Program-made: the position numbers and the translations under genes
The notes under the pieces: model-generated
What the model saw: only the letters and a program-made list of their open reading frames with translations
The model's database searches: none
What the model was told of the DNA's origin: nothing
Assembly (NCBI GenBank): GCA_016929055.1
Contig: JAFGJN010000014.1
Location: 1-37,914, forward strand
Reading direction: 5' to 3'
DNA from: Candidatus Zhuqueibacterota bacterium
GTDB lineage: Bacteria > Zhuqueibacterota > Zhuqueibacteria > Residuimicrobiales > Oceaniaggregativiventaceae
DNA length: 37,914 nt
Shown here: positions 16,024 through 24,776 of the stretch, in pieces
How positions within the stretch are numbered: position 1 is the stretch's first letter
Layout: each line of letters opens with the position of its first letter

Positions 16024-16026
16024 TCA

Positions 16027-16056
16027 GACAAAATCGAGTTGCACTGCTCTTTTGTC
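16027..16056. terminator. Inverted repeat between convergent kinase and hypE genes
   Basis: GACAAAA (16027-16033) and TTTTGTC (16050-16056) are perfect inverted arms filling the 37-base space between the two convergent stop codons. The A/T half of each arm would give a short T-run in both directions, so it may act as a weak bidirectional terminator. Confidence 0.4.
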
Positions 16057-16060
16057 CGAT

Positions 16061-17122
16061 TCAGCAAATTCGCGGAAGCTGTTCACCGCTATATAAATCG
16101 AGTATTCTTTCCCCTCCATAGGCATTGCGCAAACGCACCTGCCCCCCCTTGTCCGGACCAATGACCCGTCCAATTGTCCGCACCGCTCCCGGCGCCTGTT
16201 CCGCCAGCACTTGAGAAACGCGTTCACCATCGCGAGCATCGACAAAGGCTATAAATCTTCCTTCATTGGCAACCGCCAACGGATCGAGTCCGAAAAGATC
16301 GCAGGCGCTTTGAACGGCAGCAAGGACGGGTATTTCCGGTTCATAGAGCTCGATATCCCAGCCGCCACTCCGGGCTAGCTCTACCACCGCAGCACTCAAA
16401 CCGCCCCGGGTCAGATCACGCATGCAGTTTATCCGGTATTTCGACTGATACAGAGCTTGAACCTGATCGGTCAGCGGTGCACAGTCGCTTCGAATCTCGG
16501 TTTCGAATTCCATGCCATCCCGCAGAGCGAGAATACAGGTGCCGTGTCGCCCAATATCTCCATTGAGCACCAAGAGATCTCCTTCAGCGATTCGAAAAGG
16601 AGAGGGTGGCGGATCGAAAACAGTGATCCCGATGCCGCTGGTGGTAATAAACATACCGGCTTCGTCTCCCTGCCCTTCGATCACTTTGGTATCTCCCGTA
16701 ACGATCTGTACATTAGCTAGTTTCGCTGATAACTTTATGCTTTGCATGATAGATTCAAAGGTGGAAATTTCCAGTCCTTCCTGTAAAATCAAAGAAAGGC
16801 TCAGGAATTTGGGTATTGCCCCGCTCATGCACAGATCGTTGACGGTTCCGTAAACGGCCAGTGTGCCAATATCGCCGCCCGGGAAAAAAAGGGGCGTGAC
16901 AACGTAGGAATCGGTGGTGAAAGCAATGGGAGCGCCAGGGTTTGGCAAAACGGCACCATCGTGTTCCTGGTTTAAAAAGGGATTGCCGAGAAGAGGCCGT
17001 ATTCGTGTTTCGATGAGGTCGCGCGTCAATCGTCCTCCGCCCCCATGCCCCAGAGTTATGCGGGACTGGGGATCGTTTTCGACAGGACAAACCGCTCCGG
17101 TGTAAGGTTCCTTTGAGGTCAT
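16061..17122 (-). CDS. hypE: Hydrogenase maturation protein HypE (thiocarbamate dehydratase)
   Basis: A 353-residue AIR synthase-like protein that uses ATP to dehydrate the carbamoyl group carried on its C-terminal cysteine to thiocyanate, the source of the CN ligands. The glycine-rich start (LGHGGGGRLTRDLI), the substrate loop (GDIGRHGTCI) and the essential C-terminal PRIC ending are all present. The start at 17122 overlaps the hypD stop (ATGA arrangement); an upstream extension of the frame to 17272 lies inside hypD. Last gene of the hyp operon; it converges on the sensor kinase. Confidence 0.95.
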   Translation of the reverse strand: MTSKEPYTGAVCPVENDPQSRITLGHGGGGRLTRDLIETRIRPLLGNPFLNQEHDGAVLPNPGAPIAFTTDSYVVTPLFFPGGDIGTLAVYGTVNDLCMSGAIPKFLSLSLILQEGLEISTFESIMQSIKLSAKLANVQIVTGDTKVIEGQGDEAGMFITTSGIGITVFDPPPSPFRIAEGDLLVLNGDIGRHGTCILALRDGMEFETEIRSDCAPLTDQVQALYQSKYRINCMRDLTRGGLSAAVVELARSGGWDIELYEPEIPVLAAVQSACDLFGLDPLAVANEGRFIAFVDARDGERVSQVLAEQAPGAVRTIGRVIGPDKGGQVRLRNAYGGERILDLYSGEQLPRIC

Positions 17123-18210
17123 TTTTTTCTCCGATAGCGAAAGTAAGCAGCGCATGCACCTTCGGAAGAGACCATCGGTGCCCCTAAAGGATTTTCCGGT
17201 GTACAGGAAACGCCAAAGTAGGGGCATTGATCCGGTCGTAGCAAACCTTGAAGAATCCGTCCACTGGGACAAATTTCCGATTGCTCAGGTCTTGGGCTGA
17301 GGCTGTCGGCAAAACGCCATTTGGCATCGAAGTGACGGTAACGCTCGCGAATTGCCAGGCCGCTCTGGGGTATGGTTCCGAGGCCGCGCCAATTCCGATT
17401 GACGATTTCAAAGATTTGTGTCAATTTCTGTTGGGCATGACTGTTTCCTGGATCTCGTGCCACTCGAGAATAGGCATTTTCGACGCCAAAATTTTTTTCT
17501 TCCAATCTGACAACACAGCGATAAAGTCCATAGAGAAGATCCAGCGGTTCAAAGCCGGTCACAACGATGGGGAGTTGAAAGCGGGAGGCGATTATCTCAT
17601 ATTCCTTGCAGCCCATGATGGTGCAGACATGTCCGGCGGCAAGAAATCCGTCGATTCGGTGATCGGGATGGCTCAAGAGGAGCTGAATCGCCGGTGGAAC
17701 GCGGACATGGGCGCAAAGAACAGAGAAATTTTGCGCGTTGCGTTTTTCAGCTTGTTCGATGGTCCAGGCCACTGCCGGGGCGGTGGTTTCAAATCCGACA
17801 GCAAAAAAAACCGCCTGTTTAGCCGGGTGCGCTTCGGCCCAGGTCAAAGCATCCATTGGCGAATAGACCATGTTCACCGAGGCGCCGGCCGATTTGGCAG
17901 ACAAGAGATCGGTTTCACTGCCGGGCACGCGCAGCATATCACCAAAGCTCAAGAGGGTGATGTCGGAGCGATTGGCCAGAGCGACGGCTGCATCGATCCA
18001 CTCAACACCAGTCACACATACCGGACATCCGGGTCCGTGTAACAACGATATTGACTTCGGCAGCAGACGATCAAGTCCGTATTTAAGAAACACATGCGTC
18101 TGGCCACCGCAAATTTCCATCACGCTCCACTTGCGAGTCGTGACGTCGTCGAGGCTTTGGAGCAAGCGCTGGACGGTTTCAGGATCGCGAAACGCGTTTT
18201 GATATGTCAT
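17119..18210 (-). CDS. hypD: Hydrogenase maturation protein HypD
   Basis: A 363-residue iron-sulfur scaffold on which, with HypC, the Fe(CN)2CO group is built. Conserved motifs: EICGGQTHVFLKYG, HGPGCPVCVTG (the two active cysteines), GFETTAPAVAW, HVCTIMGCKEYE, and the C-terminal cluster region with CPYFGVSCTPENP and SSEGACAAYFRY. I chose the ATG at 18210 (MTYQNAFRDPE); it lies inside the end of hypC (32-base overlap), as is common for hypCD. An earlier in-frame codon at 18306 would be deep within hypC. Confidence 0.94.
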   Translation of the reverse strand: MTYQNAFRDPETVQRLLQSLDDVTTRKWSVMEICGGQTHVFLKYGLDRLLPKSISLLHGPGCPVCVTGVEWIDAAVALANRSDITLLSFGDMLRVPGSETDLLSAKSAGASVNMVYSPMDALTWAEAHPAKQAVFFAVGFETTAPAVAWTIEQAEKRNAQNFSVLCAHVRVPPAIQLLLSHPDHRIDGFLAAGHVCTIMGCKEYEIIASRFQLPIVVTGFEPLDLLYGLYRCVVRLEEKNFGVENAYSRVARDPGNSHAQQKLTQIFEIVNRNWRGLGTIPQSGLAIRERYRHFDAKWRFADSLSPRPEQSEICPSGRILQGLLRPDQCPYFGVSCTPENPLGAPMVSSEGACAAYFRYRRKK

Positions 18211-18454
18211 GCAATCGCTGCTGATTTTTCTGCTCCACTTGTTTGAGATGATCGAGAACTTGTTGCGCTTCATGAGAGTCCATAAGCGATAAGGCAAATC
18301 CCACATGAACAGTCACATAGTCTCCGACACCGGCTTCAGGGACATAACTCAAATTGACCGTCTTAATAATTCCCCCGAAATCCACCCGTCCCAAACGATT
18401 TTCCAGGTTGTTTTGGCTGATTTCAACGATTTTACCGGGTATGGCCAAACACAT
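18179..18454 (-). CDS. hypC: Hydrogenase maturation chaperone HypC
   Basis: A 91-residue HypC/HupF-family chaperone. It begins MCLAIPGKIVEI; Cys2, which binds the iron group and contacts HypD and the large-subunit precursor, is present. The middle GRVDFGGIIKTVNLSYVP and the GDYVTVHVGFALS segment are typical. The C-terminal tail is charged and helical. It overlaps hypF upstream and hypD downstream, so the three are translationally coupled. Confidence 0.95.
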   Translation of the reverse strand: MCLAIPGKIVEISQNNLENRLGRVDFGGIIKTVNLSYVPEAGVGDYVTVHVGFALSLMDSHEAQQVLDHLKQVEQKNQQRLHDISKRVSRS

Positions 18455-20801
18455 TGGCAGCTCCTTGGTTTGTCAACGCGGCAGTCGAATTTGTCTCGAA
18501 TGTCTGCAAAGAGGGTAAATAAGCCAGCGCCGCCAATTGCCCGAGACTAATTCCTCCGTCGTTCGGTGGAACGCGCTGGTGAACAATGGGTTCAAACCCG
18601 CACCGACTCAGGTCGCTCGAAACCGATTCCTGCAACAACGCGTTTTGAAAACATCCGCCGCTTAAAACAATACGGTTGATACCTGCGCGCAGCGCAACCG
18701 AGACAACGATTTGGGCAAGCGTGTTGTGAAATTTCCTACAAAGACTTGATACAACGTCATTAATACCATTCTTTTCAAGTAATGCTTTAAATAATGGTGT
18801 CCAGTCAATTTCGATGGGATCCGAATCGGACAGGCGATAGGGCAGATGGGCCGTCCGGTCGGGGCATTCCAGCGCGGCAAATTCGACCGCCTGGGCAGCC
18901 TGAGCTTCATATTCATTGAAATGGCAAAGATCGAGCGTGGAAGCAACAGCGTCGAACAAACGCCCGACACTGCTGGTCAGAATCGAATTTTGCGTATCGG
19001 AATAAAGGCGATAAAGATTATTGATTTCTGTCGGTGTCCAGCCGGTTTGCAGCCATTTTTGCCTTTGCAGCGCTTCTTTGCCGCAAATAGACAGGTCAAT
19101 TGCGAGAGCGCATCGACGCGGTTCGCGTATAGCCCGCTCGCCGCCCAAAAGTGGAAAGCGGCGGAAATGGGCAAATCTTTTCCAGCCATCCTTGCGAATG
19201 GTGAAAAATTCTCCACCCCAAATGGTCTTGTCGCTACCGTAGCCGCTGCCGTCCCAGGCGACGCCGAGCACCGGTGGTTCGATATCGTTTTCTGCCATGC
19301 AGGAAAAAATATGAGCCACGTGGTGTTGAATCGCGATGGGTGAAGGCGTGAGACGACGGGCGTAAATCGATGCGCGATAGGTGGGATGTGCATCGCACAC
19401 CACTTTTTGCGGTGTAATTTGCAGCAATTCACCGAGATCGTTTGCAGTTTGCAGGAACGTTCGGTAAGCGGGTACCGAATCGAGGTCGCCGATATGCTGG
19501 CTGATAAAGATGCGATCGCTTTTGCTGTAAGCTAGGGTGTTCTTTTGCTGCCCGCCGGCGGCAAAAGCCGACGGCAGGGGAGTGCGGATCGTGATCGGCA
19601 GAGGGGCATAACCGCGTGCCCGTCGCAAAACAAGACGGCGTCCTCCCACAATGCGACCGATCGAGTCATCGGCGTGGCGGACGATGCGCCGATTGTGCAA
19701 CACAAAGGCATCGGCAATGTTTCCCAGACGATCGATGGCCTCCTGATTGCCGATACAGACGGTTTCTTCAGCAAGATTGCCGCTGGTGGCAATCAGCGGA
19801 AATTTACAGAAACGCATGAGCAAATGGTGCAGAGGCGTATAGGGCAGCAGCACGCCCAGAAAAGGATTGTTCGGCGCGACCGCCTGAGCAAGTGTCGCAA
19901 CACCTGGCGCCGTTCTTTTTTTTCGCAAAATCAAAAGGGGGGACTGGGGTGAATCCAACCATTCGGATTCAAGAGAATCCAAACTGCAATACTGGTGCAC
20001 GCTGTCGAGATCGGCAAGCATGATCGCCAGAGGTTTGCTTTCGCGCTGTTTTCGGTTGCGCAGACGCAAGACGCTTTCTTGATTGCGCGCATCGGTCATA
20101 AGATGAAAGCCGCTTAACCCTTTAACCGCCACTATTTCCCCGGATTGGAGTGCTCGTACGGTCTGTTCCAGCGCTGCTTGACCACAGCTCTCCACATTTC
20201 CCCGGCTGTTGCAGTAGGCAAGCTGAGGCCCGCACACAGGACAAGCATTGGGTTGGGCATGGAAGCGGCGATTCGTCGGATCGGCATATTCCTGGGCGCA
20301 ATCCGGACACAGCTGAAATTCATCCATAGAGGTGTTGGGTCGATCATAGGGCAGACGCTTGAGGATGGAAAACCGAGGTCCGCAATGGGTACAATTGATA
20401 AATGGATAGAGATAACGCCGATTTTCAGGGTCAAGGAGCTCTTGCAGGCAATCGCTGCAAACGGCGAGGTCGGGTAAAACCCAAGCGGTAGCCGTATCGT
20501 CGCCACTGCTTGAGAGAATATCAAAAGACAAAGAACCGACGGGATTCATCCACGCCGTTTCCAGCGTATAGATAACCGCCTGAGCGGGTTTTTCATGCTG
20601 CAGAGCATGCAGAAAGAGCAAAAGGTTGGTTTCAGGCCCCTCGAGGTGCACCTCAACTCCGTGCGGAGTATTGCGCACCCAGCCGCCGAGATTCCAACGC
20701 GTGGCCAGGCGATAGAGAAAAGGCCGAAACCCGACTCCCTGCACCGCACCATTCACGGTTATGCGCACGGCTTTCACCGTGTCAGCCCGATCCAGCGTCA
20801 T
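18432..20801 (-). CDS. hypF: Carbamoyltransferase HypF
   Basis: A 789-residue four-domain protein that turns carbamoyl phosphate into the carbamoyl adenylate used to modify HypE. The domains in order are: acylphosphatase-like (VNGAVQGVGFRPFLYRLA, residues 17-34); two Cys4 zinc fingers (CSDC with CTHCGPRF, and CPDC with CPVCGPQL); a YrdC-like domain (VKGLSGFHLMTDARN); and a Kae1-like carbamoyltransferase domain (QHHVAHIFSCMAEN, AWDGSGYGSDKTIWGGEFF, LSGGCFQN). Length is normal for the family. The start overlaps the hypB stop and the end overlaps hypC. Confidence 0.96.
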   Translation of the reverse strand: MTLDRADTVKAVRITVNGAVQGVGFRPFLYRLATRWNLGGWVRNTPHGVEVHLEGPETNLLLFLHALQHEKPAQAVIYTLETAWMNPVGSLSFDILSSSGDDTATAWVLPDLAVCSDCLQELLDPENRRYLYPFINCTHCGPRFSILKRLPYDRPNTSMDEFQLCPDCAQEYADPTNRRFHAQPNACPVCGPQLAYCNSRGNVESCGQAALEQTVRALQSGEIVAVKGLSGFHLMTDARNQESVLRLRNRKQRESKPLAIMLADLDSVHQYCSLDSLESEWLDSPQSPLLILRKKRTAPGVATLAQAVAPNNPFLGVLLPYTPLHHLLMRFCKFPLIATSGNLAEETVCIGNQEAIDRLGNIADAFVLHNRRIVRHADDSIGRIVGGRRLVLRRARGYAPLPITIRTPLPSAFAAGGQQKNTLAYSKSDRIFISQHIGDLDSVPAYRTFLQTANDLGELLQITPQKVVCDAHPTYRASIYARRLTPSPIAIQHHVAHIFSCMAENDIEPPVLGVAWDGSGYGSDKTIWGGEFFTIRKDGWKRFAHFRRFPLLGGERAIREPRRCALAIDLSICGKEALQRQKWLQTGWTPTEINNLYRLYSDTQNSILTSSVGRLFDAVASTLDLCHFNEYEAQAAQAVEFAALECPDRTAHLPYRLSDSDPIEIDWTPLFKALLEKNGINDVVSSLCRKFHNTLAQIVVSVALRAGINRIVLSGGCFQNALLQESVSSDLSRCGFEPIVHQRVPPNDGGISLGQLAALAYLPSLQTFETNSTAALTNQGAANVFGHTR

Positions 20802-21463
20802 CGGCTTGCTCTGAGTTTATCCTGCTGCGCGTGGGACAGCCAATCCACCCAGGCGGGTAACCCCTGACCGGTTTTTGCCGAAACGTTGATGATTTCGAGT
20901 CCGGGATGTACAGCATGAACATGTTTGCCATAGGCTTCCTGGTCAAACTCGACGACCGGTGCCAGATCCATCTTGTTGAGGAGGCAGAGAGACGCTTCCC
21001 GAAAAACGCGGGGATATTTGATCGGCTTGTCTTCACCTTCGGTGGTGCTGGAAATGACGACTTTATGATCCTCACCTAGATCAAAACAAGCCGGACAGAC
21101 CAGATTTCCTACATTTTCAATAAAAAGCAAAGAGACACCGGATAAATCCGCTGAATTCATGGCATCGCGAATGAGGCCGGCGTCGAGGTGGCATCCACCA
21201 TGAGTGACGATTTGGACTGCGCGAAATCCAAGCGCTGCGATGCGTTGTGCATCGCGATCCGTCTGTACATCGCCTTCGATGACCATAACCGTTGGGGGAT
21301 CGAGGTGCTGCAACGTCCGTTCGAGCAAGGTGGTTTTGCCCGCCCCCGGAGAACTGAGCAAATTGATGACCGCAATCCCGTTGCGTAAAAAATAGTGCCG
21401 ATTGGCGACGGCTATTTCATCGTTTTTTTGCAAAATGCGTCGTTCGACCGTAATCACCGACAT
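20798..21463 (-). CDS. hypB: Nickel-inserting GTPase HypB
   Basis: A 221-residue G3E-type GTPase that delivers nickel to the large subunit with HypA. The P-loop is SSPGAGKTTLLE near residue 37. The GTPase-domain metal site is visible as THGGCHLDAGLI and NLVCPACFDLGED, and the guanine-specificity motif as NKMDLAP. The N-terminus lacks both the histidine-rich nickel-storage stretch and the CxxCGC high-affinity site found in some HypBs, so it probably depends on HypA for nickel supply. It starts 1 base after the hypA stop. Confidence 0.95.
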   Translation of the reverse strand: MSVITVERRILQKNDEIAVANRHYFLRNGIAVINLLSSPGAGKTTLLERTLQHLDPPTVMVIEGDVQTDRDAQRIAALGFRAVQIVTHGGCHLDAGLIRDAMNSADLSGVSLLFIENVGNLVCPACFDLGEDHKVVISSTTEGEDKPIKYPRVFREASLCLLNKMDLAPVVEFDQEAYGKHVHAVHPGLEIINVSAKTGQGLPAWVDWLSHAQQDKLRASR

Positions 21464-21464
21464 T

Positions 21465-21803
21465 TCAGAACTCCACTTCAGAGACCATCAATTCATCGCC
21501 GCTGTTGATATCGAGCCCGGTCGATTCACAGTGCGGGCAGCAAAAACTAAACTGCTCGAGTCTAAAGTCGCGTGCGCATTTCCGGCATTGCGCACGAACC
21601 GGGATACGGATGATTTCCAGCCGCGAACCGACCAATTTGCTGTCTGCGATCAATGCCTCATAGCAGGACTGTAACTGGTCAGGAATAAGCGGATTGAGCT
21701 CGCCGACTTTGACCCGGACGCATTTAAGCGATTTTTCCGGGTGTTGAAGCATAATCTCGTCGACGATGGCGACAATCTCGCGAGCCAATGACAATTCGTG
21801 CAA
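21465..21803 (-). CDS. hypA: Nickel metallochaperone HypA, TTG start
   Basis: A 112-residue nickel carrier. The family always begins Met-His-Glu-Leu, and the nickel site needs the first residues including His2. Here that sequence is encoded by TTG-CAC-GAA-TTG, so the start must be the TTG at 21803; AGGAAAGGA lies at 21810-21818. A longer open frame reaches an ATG at 21917 but would bury the essential N-terminus. The zinc site is seen as CRKCARDF and CCPHCES. It is the first gene of hypABFCDE; a rare start codon may keep its level low. Confidence 0.92.
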   Translation of the reverse strand: MHELSLAREIVAIVDEIMLQHPEKSLKCVRVKVGELNPLIPDQLQSCYEALIADSKLVGSRLEIIRIPVRAQCRKCARDFRLEQFSFCCPHCESTGLDINSGDELMVSEVEF

Positions 21804-22108
21804 TGCGCATCCTTTCCTGGAACAGGGTTTGCTTAAAGTAAATGACCAGACGTTAAAACGCAACAGAAAACTCGATTTGCGGAAATCGCATTTTTGACTC
21901 TTTACATCAGAATCCAAATGATTGATACGAGATTCGCTGCTTTGTAACGAATCGCTCGCCCATTTTTGACTTGATTTAGTCTATTGATTTTTATACTTTT
22001 TCTGATCGCTATTTCGATTCATGCCAAGAGCTGAAAGACTTTTTTTGGGGGCGCAACGGTAACCGAATTCACTTCCATAACGGCTCGAAACTTTTCGAGG
22101 GCAAGAGA
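21804..22108. promoter_or_regulatory. Divergent promoter region between hypA and leuS
   Basis: This 305-base A/T-rich spacer must hold promoters for both the hyp operon and leuS. For leuS, TATACT at 21992-21997 is a good -10 but the nearest -35 candidates (TTGACT at 21966, TTGATT at 21971) give spacers of 20 and 15, so neither is ideal. For hypA, TTGCGT and TACTTT with 17 bases between them occur upstream of the ribosome site. CGATTT-GCGG-AAATCG (21873-21888) is a small hairpin followed by CATTTTT. No T-box-like leader was recognised for leuS. Confidence 0.35.
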
Positions 22109-24562
22109 ATGCAGAACGAGTATCAATTCGAGACAATCGAAAAAAAATGGCAAAAACGTTGGCAAGACTCTGGGCTCTATAGCGTCGATATCGAAAAATC
22201 CGATCGCAAGCTCTATTGCCTGGTGATGTTTCTCTATCCCTCGGGTGACAAATTGCACATCGGTCACTGGTACAACTATGCGCCGACCGACAGTTGGGCT
22301 CGGTTCAAGCGTATGCAAGGATATCAGGTTTTTGAACCCATGGGCTACGATGCCTTTGGCTTGCCAGCCGAAAACTATGCCATCAAAAAAGGCGTTCACC
22401 CAAAGAAAAGCACAGAAAACAACATTCGGTTCATCCGCGAGCAGCTCAAGGCCCTGGGTGCCATGTACGATTGGGACAAAGAGATCAACACCAGCGATCC
22501 AGGCTATTACAAATGGACGCAATGGATGTTTTTGCAACTCTACAAACACAACCTGGCGTATCGCAAAAAAGCGGCGGTGAATTGGTGCCCGTCTTGCACC
22601 ACGGTTCTGGCCAACGAACAGGTCATCGAAGGCCAGTGCGAGCGATGCGAAAGCGAAGTTGAGACTCGGGACCTCGAACAGTGGTTTTTTAAAATCACCG
22701 ATTATTCCGAACGGCTGCTGGAAGGGCACGATCGTATCGATTGGCCGGAAAAAACGATTACCATGCAAAAAAACTGGATCGGGAAAAGCACGGGCGCGCT
22801 CATCGGATTTCCGCTGGCAGATGCAGACGATATCATCCAGGTCTTCACCACCCGTCCGGATACCGTTTATGGTGTGACCTATATGGTTCTGGCCCCCGAG
22901 CACCCTCTGGTGGCGAAAATTACCACAGCAGCGCACCAACAGGACGTCAAGGCCTATATTGAACGCACCCGGCGAACCAAAGAGATCGACCGCCTCTCGA
23001 CCGAACGGGAAAAAACCGGCGTTTTTACCGGAAGTTATTGTCTCAATCCGGTCAACAACAAGCGCGTCGAGATCTGGATCGCCGATTACGTATTGGTGAC
23101 CTATGGCACCGGCGCCGTCATGGCTGTTCCCGCCCATGACCAACGCGATTTTGAATTTGCGACCCGTTACGGGTTGGAAATCATTCAAGTGATTTCGCCA
23201 CACGGCAAGCCAACCAGCGAGGCTCTGGAATGCGCCTTTGAAGATCCGGGTATCATGATCCATTCCGGCACGTTTGACGGCACTCCGTCTGTGCAGGGAA
23301 AGCAGGCCGTAATCGATTATCTGCAGCAAAACGGGTGGGGAGAGGCCAAGATCAATTTTCGCCTTCGTGATTGGTTGATTTCACGCCAGCGATACTGGGG
23401 TGCACCGATCCCGATCGTCTATTGCGACACCTGCGGCGAAACCCCGGTGCCGGAAAAAGACTTGCCGGTCCTGCTGCCCGATCAGGTAGAATTTTCCGGA
23501 CAAGGCCAATCGCCCCTGTCCACCAACCCCGATTTCGTCAACACGACCTGTCCCACTTGCGGGGGGCCAGCCCGTCGTGAGGTAGACACCATGGATACCT
23601 TTGTCTGCTCATCCTGGTATTTTTTGCGTTTTCCCAATCCACATCTGAGCGACAAAGCCTTTGACCCGGAAATTATCAAAAAATGGCTTCCCGTTGATCA
23701 ATATGTCGGCGGTTCGGAGCACGCCAACATGCATCTGCTCTATGCGCGTTTTTTCACCAAAGCCCTTTATGATTTCGGCTATATCAATTTCGACGAACCT
23801 TTTACCCGCCTGGTGCATCAGGGCATCATCACCAACGCCGGCGCCAAAATGTCCAAATCGCGCGGCAATGTCGTCAATCCCGATGTTTATGTGGAAAAAT
23901 ACGGAGCCGATACCTTTCGCGTTTACATGATGTTTATGGGTTCGTATGAAGAGGGGGGTGACTGGAACGACGAGGGCATCATCGGCATCAACAAGTGGAT
24001 CAAACGCGTTTGGCGACTGATTCACCAGATTAACGATCAGCCGCCACAAGGCAATGAAAATGATAGATTTAAAATCGTTTTACGTCAGATGCATTATGCC
24101 ATCAAAATGATCGGCATCGACATGGAGCGATTTCACTTCAACACCTGTATCAGCCGCATCATGGAGCTGATCAACGAGATGTACCTCTATATTCAGGACG
24201 TTCCGGTTGCAGAACAGAATGCCACACTGATCGATGTCATGCACACCCTGGTCAAATTGCTTGCGCCGTTTACTCCGCATCTGGCCGAAGAGGTCTGGCA
24301 TGAGCTGGGAAACTCGAGCAGCGTCTTTGATGTTTCATGGCCTGAATACGATGAAGAACAGTTGACGCTGGACACCATTCAAATGGGCGTGCAGATCAAT
24401 GGCAAGATTCGAGCCCAGATGCAGTTCAGTGCCGATGCATCGGATCAAGAGATCATTGAAGCGACGACAGCTGATGACAAGGTACAAAAGTATATGGAGG
24501 GAAAAAAGATCGTCAAATCATTTGTAGTCAAAAACAAATTGGTTATTTTGGTTGTCAAATAA
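22109..24562 (+). CDS. leuS: Leucyl-tRNA synthetase
   Basis: An 817-residue class I aminoacyl-tRNA synthetase charging tRNA-Leu. The HIGH motif is KLHIGHWYNYAP (around residue 48) and the KMSKS loop is AKMSKSRGN (around residue 585). The editing domain shows TTRPDTVYGVTY and GTGAVMAVPAHDQRDFEFA. Zinc-binding pairs are CPSC/CERC and CDTC/CPTC. The C-terminus ends with the tRNA-binding segment NGKIRAQMQ. The start is the first ATG after GAGGG and the product begins YQFETIEKKWQKRW, typical for LeuS. Single gene followed by a strong terminator. Confidence 0.97.
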   Translation: MQNEYQFETIEKKWQKRWQDSGLYSVDIEKSDRKLYCLVMFLYPSGDKLHIGHWYNYAPTDSWARFKRMQGYQVFEPMGYDAFGLPAENYAIKKGVHPKKSTENNIRFIREQLKALGAMYDWDKEINTSDPGYYKWTQWMFLQLYKHNLAYRKKAAVNWCPSCTTVLANEQVIEGQCERCESEVETRDLEQWFFKITDYSERLLEGHDRIDWPEKTITMQKNWIGKSTGALIGFPLADADDIIQVFTTRPDTVYGVTYMVLAPEHPLVAKITTAAHQQDVKAYIERTRRTKEIDRLSTEREKTGVFTGSYCLNPVNNKRVEIWIADYVLVTYGTGAVMAVPAHDQRDFEFATRYGLEIIQVISPHGKPTSEALECAFEDPGIMIHSGTFDGTPSVQGKQAVIDYLQQNGWGEAKINFRLRDWLISRQRYWGAPIPIVYCDTCGETPVPEKDLPVLLPDQVEFSGQGQSPLSTNPDFVNTTCPTCGGPARREVDTMDTFVCSSWYFLRFPNPHLSDKAFDPEIIKKWLPVDQYVGGSEHANMHLLYARFFTKALYDFGYINFDEPFTRLVHQGIITNAGAKMSKSRGNVVNPDVYVEKYGADTFRVYMMFMGSYEEGGDWNDEGIIGINKWIKRVWRLIHQINDQPPQGNENDRFKIVLRQMHYAIKMIGIDMERFHFNTCISRIMELINEMYLYIQDVPVAEQNATLIDVMHTLVKLLAPFTPHLAEEVWHELGNSSSVFDVSWPEYDEEQLTLDTIQMGVQINGKIRAQMQFSADASDQEIIEATTADDKVQKYMEGKKIVKSFVVKNKLVILVVK

Positions 24563-24582
24563 TTTGTTGTTGCGTTTTGCCG

Positions 24583-24630
24583 AAAAAAACGGGCGAAGGG
24601 CGTGCAATCGAGCCGTACGCCCGTTTTTTT
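24583..24630. terminator. Bidirectional intrinsic terminator after leuS
   Basis: AAAAAAACGGGCG (24583-24595) and CGCCCGTTTTTTT (24618-24630) are perfect 13-base inverted arms with a 22-base loop. The T-run follows the stem on the + strand 20 bases after the leuS stop; the A-run gives the same on the - strand, where it would follow the TPR gene's transcript. The loop can pair further (GGGCGTGC region). Confidence 0.88.
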
Positions 24631-24776
24631 ATTTTGAAACCAAGCAAAATGCAATCATTCGAATCGAGTTCGAGAAAAGAAAAAGGGGGGGGAAGCAAAA
24701 GAAAATGCAAACCAGGCGGAATAAAACTGTGCGCAATCCTCAAGTTAACATAACTAATATTATGCTCAGAAAGAGC

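Noticed and set aside
17248-18042. A 264-codon + strand open frame opposite hypD
   Set aside because: The hypD motifs are on the other strand and uninterrupted; this frame has no recognisable feature.
21966-21997. TTGACT and TATACT as a leuS promoter
   Set aside because: The spacer is 20 bases, too long for a standard promoter; the alternative TTGATT gives 15. Kept only as a mention in the intergenic entry.
22019-23329. A 436-codon open frame on the strand opposite leuS
   Set aside because: It lies entirely antisense to the strongly supported leuS, has no recognisable domain, and such long antisense frames arise from codon bias.
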